NCBI RefSeq assembly: GCF_029076845.1
Contig: NZ_JARESE010000001.1
Span: 358,946 to 422,945 of the forward strand
DNA: 64,000 nucleotides
Reading direction: 5' to 3'
DNA from: Novosphingobium album (ex Liu et al. 2023)
GTDB taxonomy: Bacteria; Pseudomonadota; Alphaproteobacteria; Sphingomonadales; Sphingomonadaceae
Each line of letters starts with the position of its first letter. Position 1 is the stretch's first letter. A program made the position numbers and the translations under genes. Under the pieces are notes generated by a model. It made no database searches and was not told where the DNA came from. It worked only from the letters and a program-made list of their open reading frames with translations. Positions 10,537-18,273 of this stretch are shown piece after piece.

Positions 10537-11364
10537 ATGTCTGAAAGAACCTGGCTGGTCACCGGCGCGTCGCGCGGGTTTGGCCGCGTGCTGGCCGAAG
10601 CGCTGCTGGAACGGGGCGAACGGGTGGTGGCCACCGCGCGCGCCGTGGCCTTGCTGGAGGGGCTGGCCGCGCCTTATGGCGATCGCGCGCTGGCACTGGC
10701 GCTCGACGTCACGCGGCCCGAAGCGATCGCGGCCGCTGTCGCCCGCGCGCTGGAACGGTTCGGCGCGATCGACGTGCTGGTCAACAATGCCGGCCACGGC
10801 CACATGGGAACGGTGGAGGACGCGCCGGTCGCCGATGCGCGGGCGATGATGGAAACCAACTATTTCGGCGCGCTGGGGATGATCAAGGCGGTGCTGCCGG
10901 GGATGCTGGCGCGCCGGTCCGGGCAGATCGTCAATATCGGCTCGGTCGCGGGGCAAGTGGGCTTTCCCGTGATCGGTTATTACTGCGCGTCCAAGTTCGC
11001 GCTTGCCGGCCTGACCGAATCGATGGCGGCCGAGCTGGCGCCGCTCGGCATCCGGGTGACGCTGGCCGAGCTGGGCCCTTTCGCGACCGGCTTTGCCGGG
11101 GCGATGGATATCGTCCCGCCTGCGGCGCATTACGATCTGGCGGCGCTGTCGCGCGAGGCGGGCAACGCCGGTTGGGGCGCGGGCGACGATCCGCGCGCCG
11201 GCGCCGAAGCGCTGCTGGCCGCGCTGGCCGATCCCGCGCCGCCGCGCCGGCTGATCCTGGGCCAGCCGGGGCTCGATGTCGTCGCGCTGCACGAGGCGCG
11301 GCGGCTGGCCGAGCGGGAGCGTTGGCTGGCCGTCGCCCGGTTGGAGGCGATCGTCGCCGGATGA
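10537..11364 (+). CDS. Classical short-chain dehydrogenase/reductase
   Basis: A 275-residue oxidoreductase with all classical SDR elements: TGASRGFG at residues 9-16, NNAG at 83-86, Ser136 in NIGSVAG, and Tyr149 with Lys153 in YCASK. The extended C terminus, with DDPRAGAEALLAAL and a final helix, resembles the oxidoreductase subgroup that acts on ketones, retinol-like or steroid-like substrates, but the substrate cannot be read from sequence. A strong GGAGGAG lies just before the ATG. It precedes the GntR regulator gene by 73 nt and is probably part of the same regulated island. Confidence 0.9.
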   Translation: MSERTWLVTGASRGFGRVLAEALLERGERVVATARAVALLEGLAAPYGDRALALALDVTRPEAIAAAVARALERFGAIDVLVNNAGHGHMGTVEDAPVADARAMMETNYFGALGMIKAVLPGMLARRSGQIVNIGSVAGQVGFPVIGYYCASKFALAGLTESMAAELAPLGIRVTLAELGPFATGFAGAMDIVPPAAHYDLAALSREAGNAGWGAGDDPRAGAEALLAALADPAPPRRLILGQPGLDVVALHEARRLAERERWLAVARLEAIVAG

Positions 11365-11437
11365 GCGCGGCGCGCGATTTGGCGAAGCGCGGTGTTGCCG
11401 CTATGGTCCGCGCCCCAGCGATTTTCCAAGGAGTCCA

Positions 11438-12145
11438 ATGATCAAGGATCAGCAAACCGTCGCGAGCCAGCGGGTCGCCGATATCCTTGCCGAGCGTATC
11501 CTTTCCGGCGAGCTGGTGCCGGGCGCGCGGATCAAGCAGGACGAACTGGCCGATGAACTGCACACCAGCCGCATCCCGGTGCGTGACGCGCTGCGGATGC
11601 TGGAAGCGCGCGGGCTCGTCACCATGCGTGTCAATGCCGGCGCGCGCGTCACCAGCCTGACCAATCGCGACCTCATCATTTCCTATGAGATCCGCGAAAG
11701 GATCGAGCCGCTGCTGCTGGCGGACAGCGTGCCGAACCTGACCGACGCGGATATCGAGGATCTGCGTCAGGTGATGGAACGCAACGAACGCGTGACCGAC
11801 ATCGACGAGGCGATCGCGCTGGGGCGCGAATTCCACTGGATCACTTATCGTCGCCACAACACGCCTCTGCTCGCGCAGATCGTCGAACGGGTCTGGGACA
11901 CGACCCAAAGCTACCGCCGGGCCTACCTGAAGCTGGCCATGTCCGGTGGCAACCGCACTCATGATATCGAGCACCAACTGATGTTTGACGCAATTCGCAA
12001 TCGAGAAATAGAGACCGCGCAAGCCGCGCTGGTCATGCATATCCGTCGCACCCGCACGGGGCTGGTGCGCTATGGCCATCTGCTGGCCGGCAGCGGCCAG
12101 CCCGCGCCCGTGTCCGGCACTCCGATCCTGGACGCCGCCGAATGA
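11438..12145 (+). CDS. GntR family transcriptional regulator, FCD (FadR/VanR) subclass
   Basis: A 235-residue regulator. The N-terminal winged helix contains LVPGARIKQDELADELHTSR and IPVRDALRMLEARGLV, the GntR signature. The C-terminal alpha-helical FCD ligand domain covers about residues 80-215 and has the polar pairs (REFHWITYRRH, THDIEHQLMFDAI) typical of metal-assisted carboxylate binding. AAGGAG sits 7 nt before the ATG at 11438. The gene overlaps the acyl-CoA dehydrogenase start by four bases, so it is expressed with its probable target operon. FCD regulators usually sense small organic acids or CoA-pathway intermediates. The GTATAC blocks at 13315 and 14849 are candidate binding sites. 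Confidence 0.93.
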   Translation: MIKDQQTVASQRVADILAERILSGELVPGARIKQDELADELHTSRIPVRDALRMLEARGLVTMRVNAGARVTSLTNRDLIISYEIRERIEPLLLADSVPNLTDADIEDLRQVMERNERVTDIDEAIALGREFHWITYRRHNTPLLAQIVERVWDTTQSYRRAYLKLAMSGGNRTHDIEHQLMFDAIRNREIETAQAALVMHIRRTRTGLVRYGHLLAGSGQPAPVSGTPILDAAE

Positions 12146-13302
12146 GCCGCGCGACACCGCCGTTCGATTTCGCGCTGGGCGAGAATGCGGAGATGATCCG
12201 CGAAAGCACCGCGCGCTTCGCCGATGAACGGATCGCGCCGCTGGCGGCGAAAGTCGATGCCGAGGACTGGTTTCCCCGCGCGCTCTGGCCGGAAATGGGC
12301 GAGCTGGGCCTGCACGGCATTACCGTGGAAGAGGACTGGGGCGGGATCGGCCTGGGCTACCTCGAACATGTGATCGCGGTGGAGGAAGTGAGCCGGGCCA
12401 GTGCTTCGGTGGGCCTGAGCTATGGCGCGCACTCGAACCTGTGCGTCAACCAGATCCGCCGCTGGGGCAACGAGGAGCAGAAGGCGAAGTACCTGCCCAG
12501 GCTGATCACTGGCGAGCATGTCGGCAGCCTGGCGATGTCGGAAGCGGGCGCGGGCTCGGACGTGGTGGGCATGAAGCTGAAGGCCGATGCGGTGCCCGGC
12601 GGCTTCCGGCTGAACGGCACCAAGTTCTGGATCACCAACGGCACTTATGCCGATACTCTGGTGGTCTATGCCAAGACCGGCGAGGGATCGAAGGGCATCA
12701 CCGCCTTCCTGATCGAGAAGGACTTCGCCGGCTTTGCGATCGGCCAGAAGATCGACAAGATGGGGATGCGCGGCTCGCCCACCTGCGAGCTGGTGTTCGA
12801 CGATTGCTTCGTGCCCGAGGAGCAGGTGATGGGCCCGCTGCACGGCGGTGTACGCGTGCTGATGAGCGGGCTTGATTATGAGCGGGTGGTGCTGGCCGGG
12901 CTACAGCTTGGCATCATGCAGGCCTGCCTCGACACGGTGATTCCCTATGTGCGCGAGCGGCGGCAGTTCGGCAAGCCGATCGGCGCGTTCCAGCTGATGC
13001 AGGCCAAGGTGGCGGACATGTACGTCGCGCTGCAATCGGCGCGGGCTTATGTCTATGCGGTGGCGCGGGCCTGCGATGCCGGGCAGACGACGCGCTTCGA
13101 CGCGGCCGGTGCGATCCTGCTGGCGAGCGAGAGCGCGTTCCGCGTCGCGGGCGAGGCGGTGCAGGCGCTGGGCGGCGCCGGCTATACCAAGGACTGGCCG
13201 GTCGAACGCTATCTGCGCGATGCCAAGCTGCTCGACATCGGCGCCGGCACCAACGAGATCCGCCGCATGTTGATCGGCCGGGAGCTGATCGGCGCGGCCT
13301 GA
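12142..13302 (+). CDS. Acyl-CoA dehydrogenase, isovaleryl-CoA dehydrogenase-like
   Basis: A 386-residue FAD enzyme that would introduce an alpha-beta double bond into a short branched acyl-CoA and pass electrons to ETF. The FAD motifs are AMSEAGAGSD and KFWITNG. The block LSYGAHSNLCVNQI and the segment MSGLDYERVVLAG closely match isovaleryl-CoA dehydrogenases. In those the catalytic base is the glutamate of the latter segment, here E247, rather than the C-terminal glutamate of straight-chain enzymes. The C-terminal ACAD signature QALGGAGYTKDWPVERYLRDAK is complete, given here only in part: GGAGYTKDWPVERYLRDAK. It overlaps the GntR gene by four bases. No methylcrotonyl-CoA carboxylase genes are nearby, so a leucine role is unproven. 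Confidence 0.92.
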   Translation: MSRATPPFDFALGENAEMIRESTARFADERIAPLAAKVDAEDWFPRALWPEMGELGLHGITVEEDWGGIGLGYLEHVIAVEEVSRASASVGLSYGAHSNLCVNQIRRWGNEEQKAKYLPRLITGEHVGSLAMSEAGAGSDVVGMKLKADAVPGGFRLNGTKFWITNGTYADTLVVYAKTGEGSKGITAFLIEKDFAGFAIGQKIDKMGMRGSPTCELVFDDCFVPEEQVMGPLHGGVRVLMSGLDYERVVLAGLQLGIMQACLDTVIPYVRERRQFGKPIGAFQLMQAKVADMYVALQSARAYVYAVARACDAGQTTRFDAAGAILLASESAFRVAGEAVQALGGAGYTKDWPVERYLRDAKLLDIGAGTNEIRRMLIGRELIGAA

Positions 13303-13314
13303 CGGGGGATTCGT

Positions 13315-13341
13315 GTATACATTGGCGGTTGCCGGTGTGGG
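13315..13341. promoter_or_regulatory. GTATAC leader block A (candidate operator)
   Basis: TGTATACA is centred at 13317-13318 and is followed by TTGGCGG, TGCCGG and TGGG in the leader of the GlcG/HbpS gene. The same order of elements recurs at 14849-14876 with one gap, about 22 of 27 positions matching by eye. GTATAC cores occur in operators of several FCD-type GntR regulators, and such a regulator is encoded at 11438-12145. Confidence 0.4.
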
Positions 13342-13390
13342 CCCGCGCGGCTAGACGGCGCGGGCAATCGCACAGGGAAAGGACCGCCGC

Positions 13391-13810
13391 ATGATCAGCC
13401 TCGAACAGGCCCGCGCCATCATCGCCGCCACGCGCGCCAGGGGCCGCGAGATGGGCCTCAACCCGCTCACCGTGGTGGTGCTCGACGCGGGCGGCCATCT
13501 GGTGGCGATGGAGCGGGAGGACGGCTCGGCCTATGGCCGCCCGGATATCGCCGGCGGCAAGGCGGCGGGCGCGCTCGCCATGGGCGTGTCCAGCCGCAAG
13601 CTGGGCGACATGGCGGCCGAACGCCCGCAATTCCTGGCGGCGCTGAGCGCGGCCTGGGCCGGCAAGCTGATCCCGGCGGCCGGCGGCGTGCTGGTGAAGG
13701 ACGCGGCCGGCAGCCTGCTGGGCGCGGTCGGCGTCAGCGGCGACCTGTCCGACAAGGACGAGGAAGCAGCCTTCGCCGGGATCGCCGCCGCGGGGCTGGC
13801 CGCCGGCTAG
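13391..13810 (+). CDS. GlcG/HbpS family protein
   Basis: A 139-residue protein of the GlcG/HbpS (DUF336) family, an alpha-beta fold found with glycolate, diol and aromatic catabolic genes; one member binds heme outside the cell. The family features ISLEQARAIIAA at the N terminus, TVVVLDAGGHLVAMEREDG, GKAAGALAMGVSS and GAVGVSGDLSDKDEE near the end are all visible. No signal peptide is present, so it is cytoplasmic here. It is placed between the acyl-CoA dehydrogenase and the convergent SMP-30 gene. Its biochemical role is not established for the family; a cofactor-binding or cofactor-protecting helper is a guess. Confidence 0.88.
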   Translation: MISLEQARAIIAATRARGREMGLNPLTVVVLDAGGHLVAMEREDGSAYGRPDIAGGKAAGALAMGVSSRKLGDMAAERPQFLAALSAAWAGKLIPAAGGVLVKDAAGSLLGAVGVSGDLSDKDEEAAFAGIAAAGLAAG

Positions 13811-13827
13811 GCCGGCGCGCCCGCGCC

Positions 13828-14751
13828 TCAGATGCTGGTGGAATAGATCTCGCGTCCGGGCACCGGCATCTCGGTCTTGTAGACCGCGCCGGTGCTCGAT
13901 TCGGTGAAGAACAGCCACTTGTTGTCCGGGCCGCCGTAAGCCGCGTTGGTGGTGAAGCGACCTTCGGGGACGTCGATCCGCAGCATCGGCTCACCCCGGT
14001 TGCTGAACAGCCAGACCGCGCCGAAGCCGACGTGGCAGACGACGATGTTGTCCTCCTGGTCGATGGTCACGCCGTCCGGCCCGCTGCCGCCCGACATCTG
14101 GATGAACGTGCCGACCTTGCTGACCACGGCGCCGTCCATCACCAGCGGCAGCCGCCAGATCGCGTTGGCGCGCGTCACCGCCAGGAACAGCGCGGTCTCC
14201 GCCTTGTTGAGCACGAGGCCGTTGGGGCTGGGGATCTTGTCGAGCAGCAGTTCGAGCTGGCCGGTGCCGCGCTTCACCCGGAACAGGCGGCCGTTGGGAT
14301 TGTGCCAGCCGCTCTGGCCCTGATCGGTGAAATAGATGTCGCCGTTTCTCGCGATCGTCAGGTCGTTGCAGCCCAGGAACGGTTCCAGCAGGTAACGTTC
14401 GAACCAGGGCTCGGCCTTGCCGGTGGCCAGATCGCAGATCATCATGCCGCGATGGTGATCGGCCACCAGCAGGCGCCCGTCGTCGAGGAACTTCATGCCG
14501 TTGGGCTGGCCATCGTATTCAAAGCCCAGCTCGCATTCGCCATCGGGCGAAATTCTGAACAGCCGCCCCCAGGGAATGTCGGTGACCCACAGGTTGCCCG
14601 CGCTGTCGAACACCGGGCCTTCGAGGAACACGGGTGCCGGCGCGCCGTGAAGCTGGACTTGCGCCCATTCGGTGGTCTCGCCATGGCGGCGGAACTTTTC
14701 GGGGATGCGGCAGAACACTTCGGCCATGACTGCGGGCGGGGCGGCGAACAT
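13828..14751 (-). CDS. SMP-30/gluconolactonase-like beta-propeller protein
   Basis: A 307-residue six-bladed beta-propeller of the SMP-30/LRE family, expected to hydrolyse a sugar or organic lactone. The metal ligands can be assigned from the family: Glu in VFLEGPVFD, Asn in CNDLTIARNGD, Asn in PSPNGLVLN and Asp in SGPDGVTID. DHHRGMMICD and FTDQGQSGWHNPNGRL are conserved blades. ATG 14751 has AGAGAGGA just upstream. It is divergent from the D-2-hydroxyacid dehydrogenase, and the pair shares a 136-bp promoter region that contains GTATAC block B. A lactonase feeding the dehydrogenase/aldolase steps is a reasonable inference. Confidence 0.88.
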   Translation of the reverse strand: MFAAPPAVMAEVFCRIPEKFRRHGETTEWAQVQLHGAPAPVFLEGPVFDSAGNLWVTDIPWGRLFRISPDGECELGFEYDGQPNGMKFLDDGRLLVADHHRGMMICDLATGKAEPWFERYLLEPFLGCNDLTIARNGDIYFTDQGQSGWHNPNGRLFRVKRGTGQLELLLDKIPSPNGLVLNKAETALFLAVTRANAIWRLPLVMDGAVVSKVGTFIQMSGGSGPDGVTIDQEDNIVVCHVGFGAVWLFSNRGEPMLRIDVPEGRFTTNAAYGGPDNKWLFFTESSTGAVYKTEMPVPGREIYSTSI

Positions 14752-14770
14752 GCTTCCTCTCTCCTTCTCT

Positions 14771-14785
14771 GGGGCTCAAAGCCCC
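14771..14785. repeat. Short perfect hairpin in a divergent leader
   Basis: GGGGCT and AGCCCC are exact reverse complements around a 3-nt loop, 20 bp upstream of the SMP-30 start codon. It could form a stem in the 5' leader of that gene and may influence its translation, but there is no further evidence. Confidence 0.4.
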
Positions 14786-14848
14786 TATTATGAGTTGACG
14801 CGCGGGCAAAGAGCTTTCAGTTGGAATCGGGCCCTGATCGGGCAAATG

Positions 14849-14876
14849 GTATACATCGGCGCGCTGCCGGCATGGG
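14849..14876. promoter_or_regulatory. GTATAC leader block B (candidate operator)
   Basis: GTATACATCGGCG followed by CTGCCGG and TGGG lies in the divergent region between the SMP-30 and hydroxyacid dehydrogenase genes. It repeats the block at 13315-13341 almost exactly and ends about 12 bp before the preferred GTG start. It may be an operator of the GntR/FCD regulator of this island. Confidence 0.4.
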
Positions 14877-14887
14877 AGAGAAAAGGC

Positions 14888-15844
14888 GTGGCCACGCGCG
14901 AACGCGTCTGCATCATTGATCCGATTCACCCCGTCGGCGTCGAGCGGATCGCCGCCGCGCATGACGTGATCGGGGCAGAGGGCTGGCGCGATGATCCGCG
15001 CCTTGCGGATACGAGCGTGATCGTCATCCGCACCAGCGACATCGGCGATGACCTGTTCGCCCGGATGCCCGGCCTCAAGGCGATCGTGAAGCACGGCGCC
15101 GGGGTGGACAATATCGACATTCCGGCCGCCACCCGGCGCGGCGTGATCGTGGCCAATACGCCAGGCGGCAACAATTCCACCGCCGTCGCCGAAGGCGCGG
15201 TGGCGCTGATGCTGGCGCTGCTGCGGCAAGTGCGCGAGATGGACGCGCTGGTGCGCGAGGACCGCTGGAACGAGCGCTGGGGCATCCGCCTGGGCGACCT
15301 GACCGGCGCCAAAGTGGGCCTGATCGGCTTCGGCCGCATCGCGCGCTGCGTCGCCACGATCTGCGGCGCGGGCTTCGGCGCGGAAGTGGCGGCCTACGAT
15401 CCCATGCTGGCCGATGCGGACATCCGCGCCGCCGGGGTCGAGCCGATGGCGCTCGCCGATATCCTGAAGCGCGACGTCATCTCGATCCACACCCCGCTGA
15501 CCGAGGGCACGCGAAACCTGATCGGCGCGGCCGAACTGGCGCAAATGCACGCCAAGGCGATCCTGGTGAACTGCTCGCGCGGCGGCATCGTCAACGAGGC
15601 GGCGCTGGTCGAGGCGCTGAAGGCGCGCAGCATCGGCGGCGCGGGCATCGACGTGTTCGAAAGCGAGCCGCCGCCGGCCGACCATCCGCTGTTCGCGCTG
15701 CCCAACGCAATCCTTTCGCCCCACGTCGCCGGCGTGACCGAGGCGGGGATGAAGCACATGGCGCTGCACGTCGCGCAAGTGATCGAAACCGTCAGCCGGG
15801 GCGAAACCCCCGCCACGCTGCTCAACCCGGAGGCCCTTGCATGA
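14888..15844 (+). CDS. D-isomer-specific 2-hydroxyacid dehydrogenase
   Basis: A 318-residue NAD-dependent dehydrogenase of the phosphoglycerate dehydrogenase family. The Rossmann motif is VGLIGFGRIA at about residues 143-152. The catalytic Arg is in NCSRGGIVNE, the Glu in IDVFESEPPP and the His in SPHVAGVTE. KHGAGVDNID is the N-terminal substrate loop. I prefer GTG 14888, which follows GGGAGAGAAAAGG and keeps the usual family N terminus; an in-frame ATG at 14847 would add 14 residues overlapping the GTATAC block. It lacks the ACT domain, so serine synthesis is unlikely. Its stop overlaps the next gene by ATGA. It probably oxidises a hydroxyacid to the oxoacid cleaved by the aldolase. Confidence 0.88.
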   Translation: MATRERVCIIDPIHPVGVERIAAAHDVIGAEGWRDDPRLADTSVIVIRTSDIGDDLFARMPGLKAIVKHGAGVDNIDIPAATRRGVIVANTPGGNNSTAVAEGAVALMLALLRQVREMDALVREDRWNERWGIRLGDLTGAKVGLIGFGRIARCVATICGAGFGAEVAAYDPMLADADIRAAGVEPMALADILKRDVISIHTPLTEGTRNLIGAAELAQMHAKAILVNCSRGGIVNEAALVEALKARSIGGAGIDVFESEPPPADHPLFALPNAILSPHVAGVTEAGMKHMALHVAQVIETVSRGETPATLLNPEALA

Positions 15845-16560
15845 TTCCCACCCAATCGGTCATCTACAGCCGGATTCCGCGCAGCGACCCGGATCTGATC
15901 GCGCGCGCCGCGCAATTCGGCATCGCCGATCTGCACGAGGGGCTGGGCGCGGTCGCGGGCCGCATGTGCCTGATGAGCCCGGCGATGCGGCCGATCGCGC
16001 CGGGGCAGAAGGTCTGCGGCTCGGCCGTGACCGCGTTCAACTATCCGGGCGACAACCTGGCGATCCACGCCGCGCTCAACGTCGCCGGGGCGGGCGACGT
16101 GCTGGTGCTGACCAACGGCGGCGGGCACCAGGGCGCGCTGTGGGGCGATGTCGCCTGCAATTTCGCGGTGAAGAAAGGCGTGGCCGGCACCGTGGTCCAT
16201 GGCGCGACGCGCGATACCGACGCGATCCGCGAGCTGGGCTATCCGGTCTGGGCCACCGCGATCTCGGTCGAACACCCCGAGAAGAATGGGCCGGCGGCGG
16301 TCAACGTGCCGGTGGTGGTCGATGGCGTGCTGGTCGAGCCGGGGGACATCATCTGCGGCGATGGCGACGGGGTGTTGGTGATCCCGCGCGCGCTGCTGCG
16401 GCTGGCGGTGGAGAATGCCGAGGCGCGGGCGGCCAAGGAAGTGACCTTCCGCCAGCGCATCGCCGATGGCGAAGTGCTGTTCGACATCATCGGCATCCGC
16501 CAGGTCGTCGAACGGCTCGGCATCGAGCAGAAGGACTGCACCTGGGAAGAGGATCGCTAG
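15841..16560 (+). CDS. RraA-fold class II aldolase/decarboxylase (LigK/CHA aldolase-like)
   Basis: A 239-residue protein of the RraA/HMG-CHA aldolase family. These divalent-metal enzymes cleave 4-hydroxy-4-methyl- or 4-carboxy-4-hydroxy-2-oxoadipate and decarboxylate oxaloacetate. The substrate/metal signature is visible as FNYPGDNLAIHAAL, GGGHQGALWGD and HGATRDTDAIRELGYPVWA, with R124 and D125 as the expected Arg-Asp pair. It overlaps the hydroxyacid dehydrogenase by four bases. The 4,5-cleavage partners ligAB, ligC, ligI and ligJ are absent, so I do not assign ligK. The true substrate is probably another branched hydroxy-oxoacid. RNase-E inhibitor function (RraA proper) is unlikely in this context. 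Confidence 0.87.
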   Translation: MIPTQSVIYSRIPRSDPDLIARAAQFGIADLHEGLGAVAGRMCLMSPAMRPIAPGQKVCGSAVTAFNYPGDNLAIHAALNVAGAGDVLVLTNGGGHQGALWGDVACNFAVKKGVAGTVVHGATRDTDAIRELGYPVWATAISVEHPEKNGPAAVNVPVVVDGVLVEPGDIICGDGDGVLVIPRALLRLAVENAEARAAKEVTFRQRIADGEVLFDIIGIRQVVERLGIEQKDCTWEEDR

Positions 16561-16574
16561 GCGCCCGATCGCCG

Positions 16575-16586
16575 GGCCGATCGGCC
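16575..16586. terminator. GC palindrome after the aldolase gene, possible terminator
   Basis: GGCCGATCGGCC is a perfect 12-bp palindrome, embedded in a slightly longer GC-rich inverted repeat and followed by CTTTG. It starts 15 bp after the aldolase stop. It has almost no loop and only a short T-run, so termination is uncertain. Confidence 0.3.
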
Positions 16587-16751
16587 GGCTTTGTCCGGCA
16601 TCTCAGCAAGTTATTTTCCACAGACGTGGCCTGCCTATTGCCATCCGGCGGCAAAGCCACGATGCTGCTTTCGCCATGCAGCATGGCCTTGCCGTCCTTT
16701 CGCCGACAAGCCGCGCTGCAAGGAGATCTGGGTCGCCTCACCGGATCGGGA

Positions 16752-16757
16752 GTATAC
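16752..16757. promoter_or_regulatory. GTATAC core before the TetR gene
   Basis: A third non-coding GTATAC in the catabolic island lies 3 bp before the preferred TTG start of the TetR gene. Unlike blocks A and B its flanks do not match, so it may be coincidence. Confidence 0.2.
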
Positions 16758-16760
16758 GGG

Positions 16761-17444
16761 TTGAGTGTCGAGGATCAGCGTGGCGCCGGCCGGCGAGGCC
16801 GGCGCGCGACGCCGTCTTCCCGGCGTTCGCGCGGGCGGCCGAAAGCCAGCGAAGTCGTGGAAATCGAACGGGAGCTGTTCGCCGCCGCGGCGGACCAGTT
16901 CCTTGCCCATGGCTATGCGGGCACGTCGATGGCGGACATCGTCGAGGCGGCGGGCATGTCGAAGACCACGCTTTATGCGCGGTTTTCCTCGAAGGAAGAT
17001 CTGTTCCGCGCGCTGCTGGGCTACATTGTCGAGCGCAGCTATCCCGCGCTGCCCGCGCTGCTGGAGTGCGAGCGTGACACGCCGCTGGGCGAAGCGCTGG
17101 AAAGCTTCGCCGACCGGGCGCTGGCAACGGCGCTGGCCAGGGACTGGGTGCTGTTCGACAAGCTGCTCCACAGCGAGGGCGCGCGCTTTCCCGAACTGAC
17201 CCGGATTTCCTCCGAATTGCGCCGGCAATCGATTGGCGCGATCACCGATTACATCGCCTATTGCGCCGAGCGCGACGGCATTGCCTGCGGCAAGCCCGAA
17301 AGTGTCGCATCGGTCTTCGTCATGGCGCTGCGCGGCTTCTTCTCCGAGGCGGTGGTGTCCATGCGCGCGGTTTCGGGCGCCGAACGCCGCGAGTTCGGCG
17401 CCGAGGTCGTGCGGCTGCTGATGGCGGGGCGCACCTCCTGGTAA
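16761..17444 (+). CDS. TetR family transcriptional regulator
   Basis: A 227-residue regulator. After a basic N-terminal tail with RRSRGRPK comes the TetR helix-turn-helix: AAADQFLAHGYAGTSMADIV, then EAAGMSKTTLYARFSSKEDLF. The C-terminal ligand domain resembles the AefR/TetR_C group, with FDKLLHSEGARFPEL and a final FGAEVVRLLMAG. No in-frame ATG lies near the domain; TTG 16761 has GGGAG about 8 nt upstream, and GTG 16857 would truncate the arm. The start is therefore uncertain by up to 32 residues. It converges on the enoyl-CoA hydratase-like gene. Its target is unknown, perhaps this island. Confidence 0.85.
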   Translation: MSVEDQRGAGRRGRRATPSSRRSRGRPKASEVVEIERELFAAAADQFLAHGYAGTSMADIVEAAGMSKTTLYARFSSKEDLFRALLGYIVERSYPALPALLECERDTPLGEALESFADRALATALARDWVLFDKLLHSEGARFPELTRISSELRRQSIGAITDYIAYCAERDGIACGKPESVASVFVMALRGFFSEAVVSMRAVSGAERREFGAEVVRLLMAGRTSW

Positions 17445-17508
17445 GGGGGCGGAATGTGTCGGGCAAGGCGCTGCGGGCCGGTGCCGCCATGTGCCGCCAG
17501 TCGCGTTC

Positions 17509-18273
17509 CTATCTGCGGCTGAACGCGGCGATCCGTTCGGCATGGTCCGGCGCGAAACCGGGATAGCGATAGTGTTCATGCGCCAGGCCCTCGGCCAGCG
17601 GCAGGCCGTCGGTCTCGCCAAGCAGGCGCTTGGTCGCGATATTGGTGTGCCATGAATTGGCCAGGATATCGCCCGTCAGCGTAGCGACCGCGGCATCCAG
17701 CCCGCCTTCCTCGGCCAGCACGTCGACCAGCCCGATCGTGGCGGCTTCCCCGGCGTCGATCGGGCTGGCGGTGAACATCAGGCGCTTGGCCGTGGCCAGG
17801 CCGACGCGGCGCGGCAGGCGCTGCGTCATGCCCCAGGCGCCGACCAGCCCCCACTTGCCGTGGGTGTCGGCAAAGCGCGCGCCGCGCTCGGCAACGATCA
17901 GGTCGGCCGCCAGCGCCAGTTCCAGCCCGCCGGTGAAGCACAGCCCATGCACGGCCGCGATCACCGGCTGGGGCAGCCGCGCGAGCCGCTCGATCACGTG
18001 CGGCCGGAAAGCGCTGTCGGTGAAGCCGGGGCCAAGCTCGGCGATGTCCGCGCCGGCGCAGAACACCGGGCCCTTGCCGCGCAGCACCACGCAGCCGATC
18101 GTTGCGGTCTCCCCTTCGAGCGCGGCGCAATGCGCGTCGAGTTCCTCGAACGCGCGCCGGTCGAGCGCGTTGCGCTTGTCCGGCCGGTTCAGCATGAGCG
18201 TGCACAGGCCCTCGCTGTCGCTTCGCGTCACTCTTGCGCTCATCACTCTTGCGCTCATCTGGCTTGCGCTCAT
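17509..18273 (-). CDS. Enoyl-CoA hydratase/isomerase family protein with one altered catalytic Glu
   Basis: A 254-residue crotonase-fold protein. The oxyanion-hole segments are VFCAGADIAEL and GLCFTGGLELALAAD. Aligned by eye to rat crotonase, the first catalytic Glu (Glu144) is kept as E118. The second (Glu164, in FGQPEIKLG) corresponds to FADTHGKWG and is His138. Water addition by the standard mechanism is therefore doubtful, and isomerase, hydrolase or lyase chemistry is possible. AAGGAG precedes the ATG at 18273 by about 8 nt. The first 15 codons are three near-identical 15-nt units that each begin with ATG. It probably belongs to the same CoA-linked catabolic island. Confidence 0.87.
   Translation of the reverse strand: MSASQMSARVMSARVTRSDSEGLCTLMLNRPDKRNALDRRAFEELDAHCAALEGETATIGCVVLRGKGPVFCAGADIAELGPGFTDSAFRPHVIERLARLPQPVIAAVHGLCFTGGLELALAADLIVAERGARFADTHGKWGLVGAWGMTQRLPRRVGLATAKRLMFTASPIDAGEAATIGLVDVLAEEGGLDAAVATLTGDILANSWHTNIATKRLLGETDGLPLAEGLAHEHYRYPGFAPDHAERIAAFSRR
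18229..18273 (-). repeat. Three tandem 15-nt units, each opening with an in-frame ATG
   Basis: On the coding strand, ATGAGCGCAAGCCAG is followed by two exact copies of ATGAGCGCAAGAGTG. They encode MSASQ, MSARV and MSARV at the N terminus of the enoyl-CoA hydratase-like protein. The repeat multiplies in-frame start codons at 18273, 18258 and 18243 and could expand or contract by slippage. Confidence 0.85.

Noticed and set aside
15841..16560. Assignment as ligK of the protocatechuate 4,5-cleavage pathway
   Set aside because: The family fits, but no ring-cleavage, hydrolase or hydratase partner genes are present.
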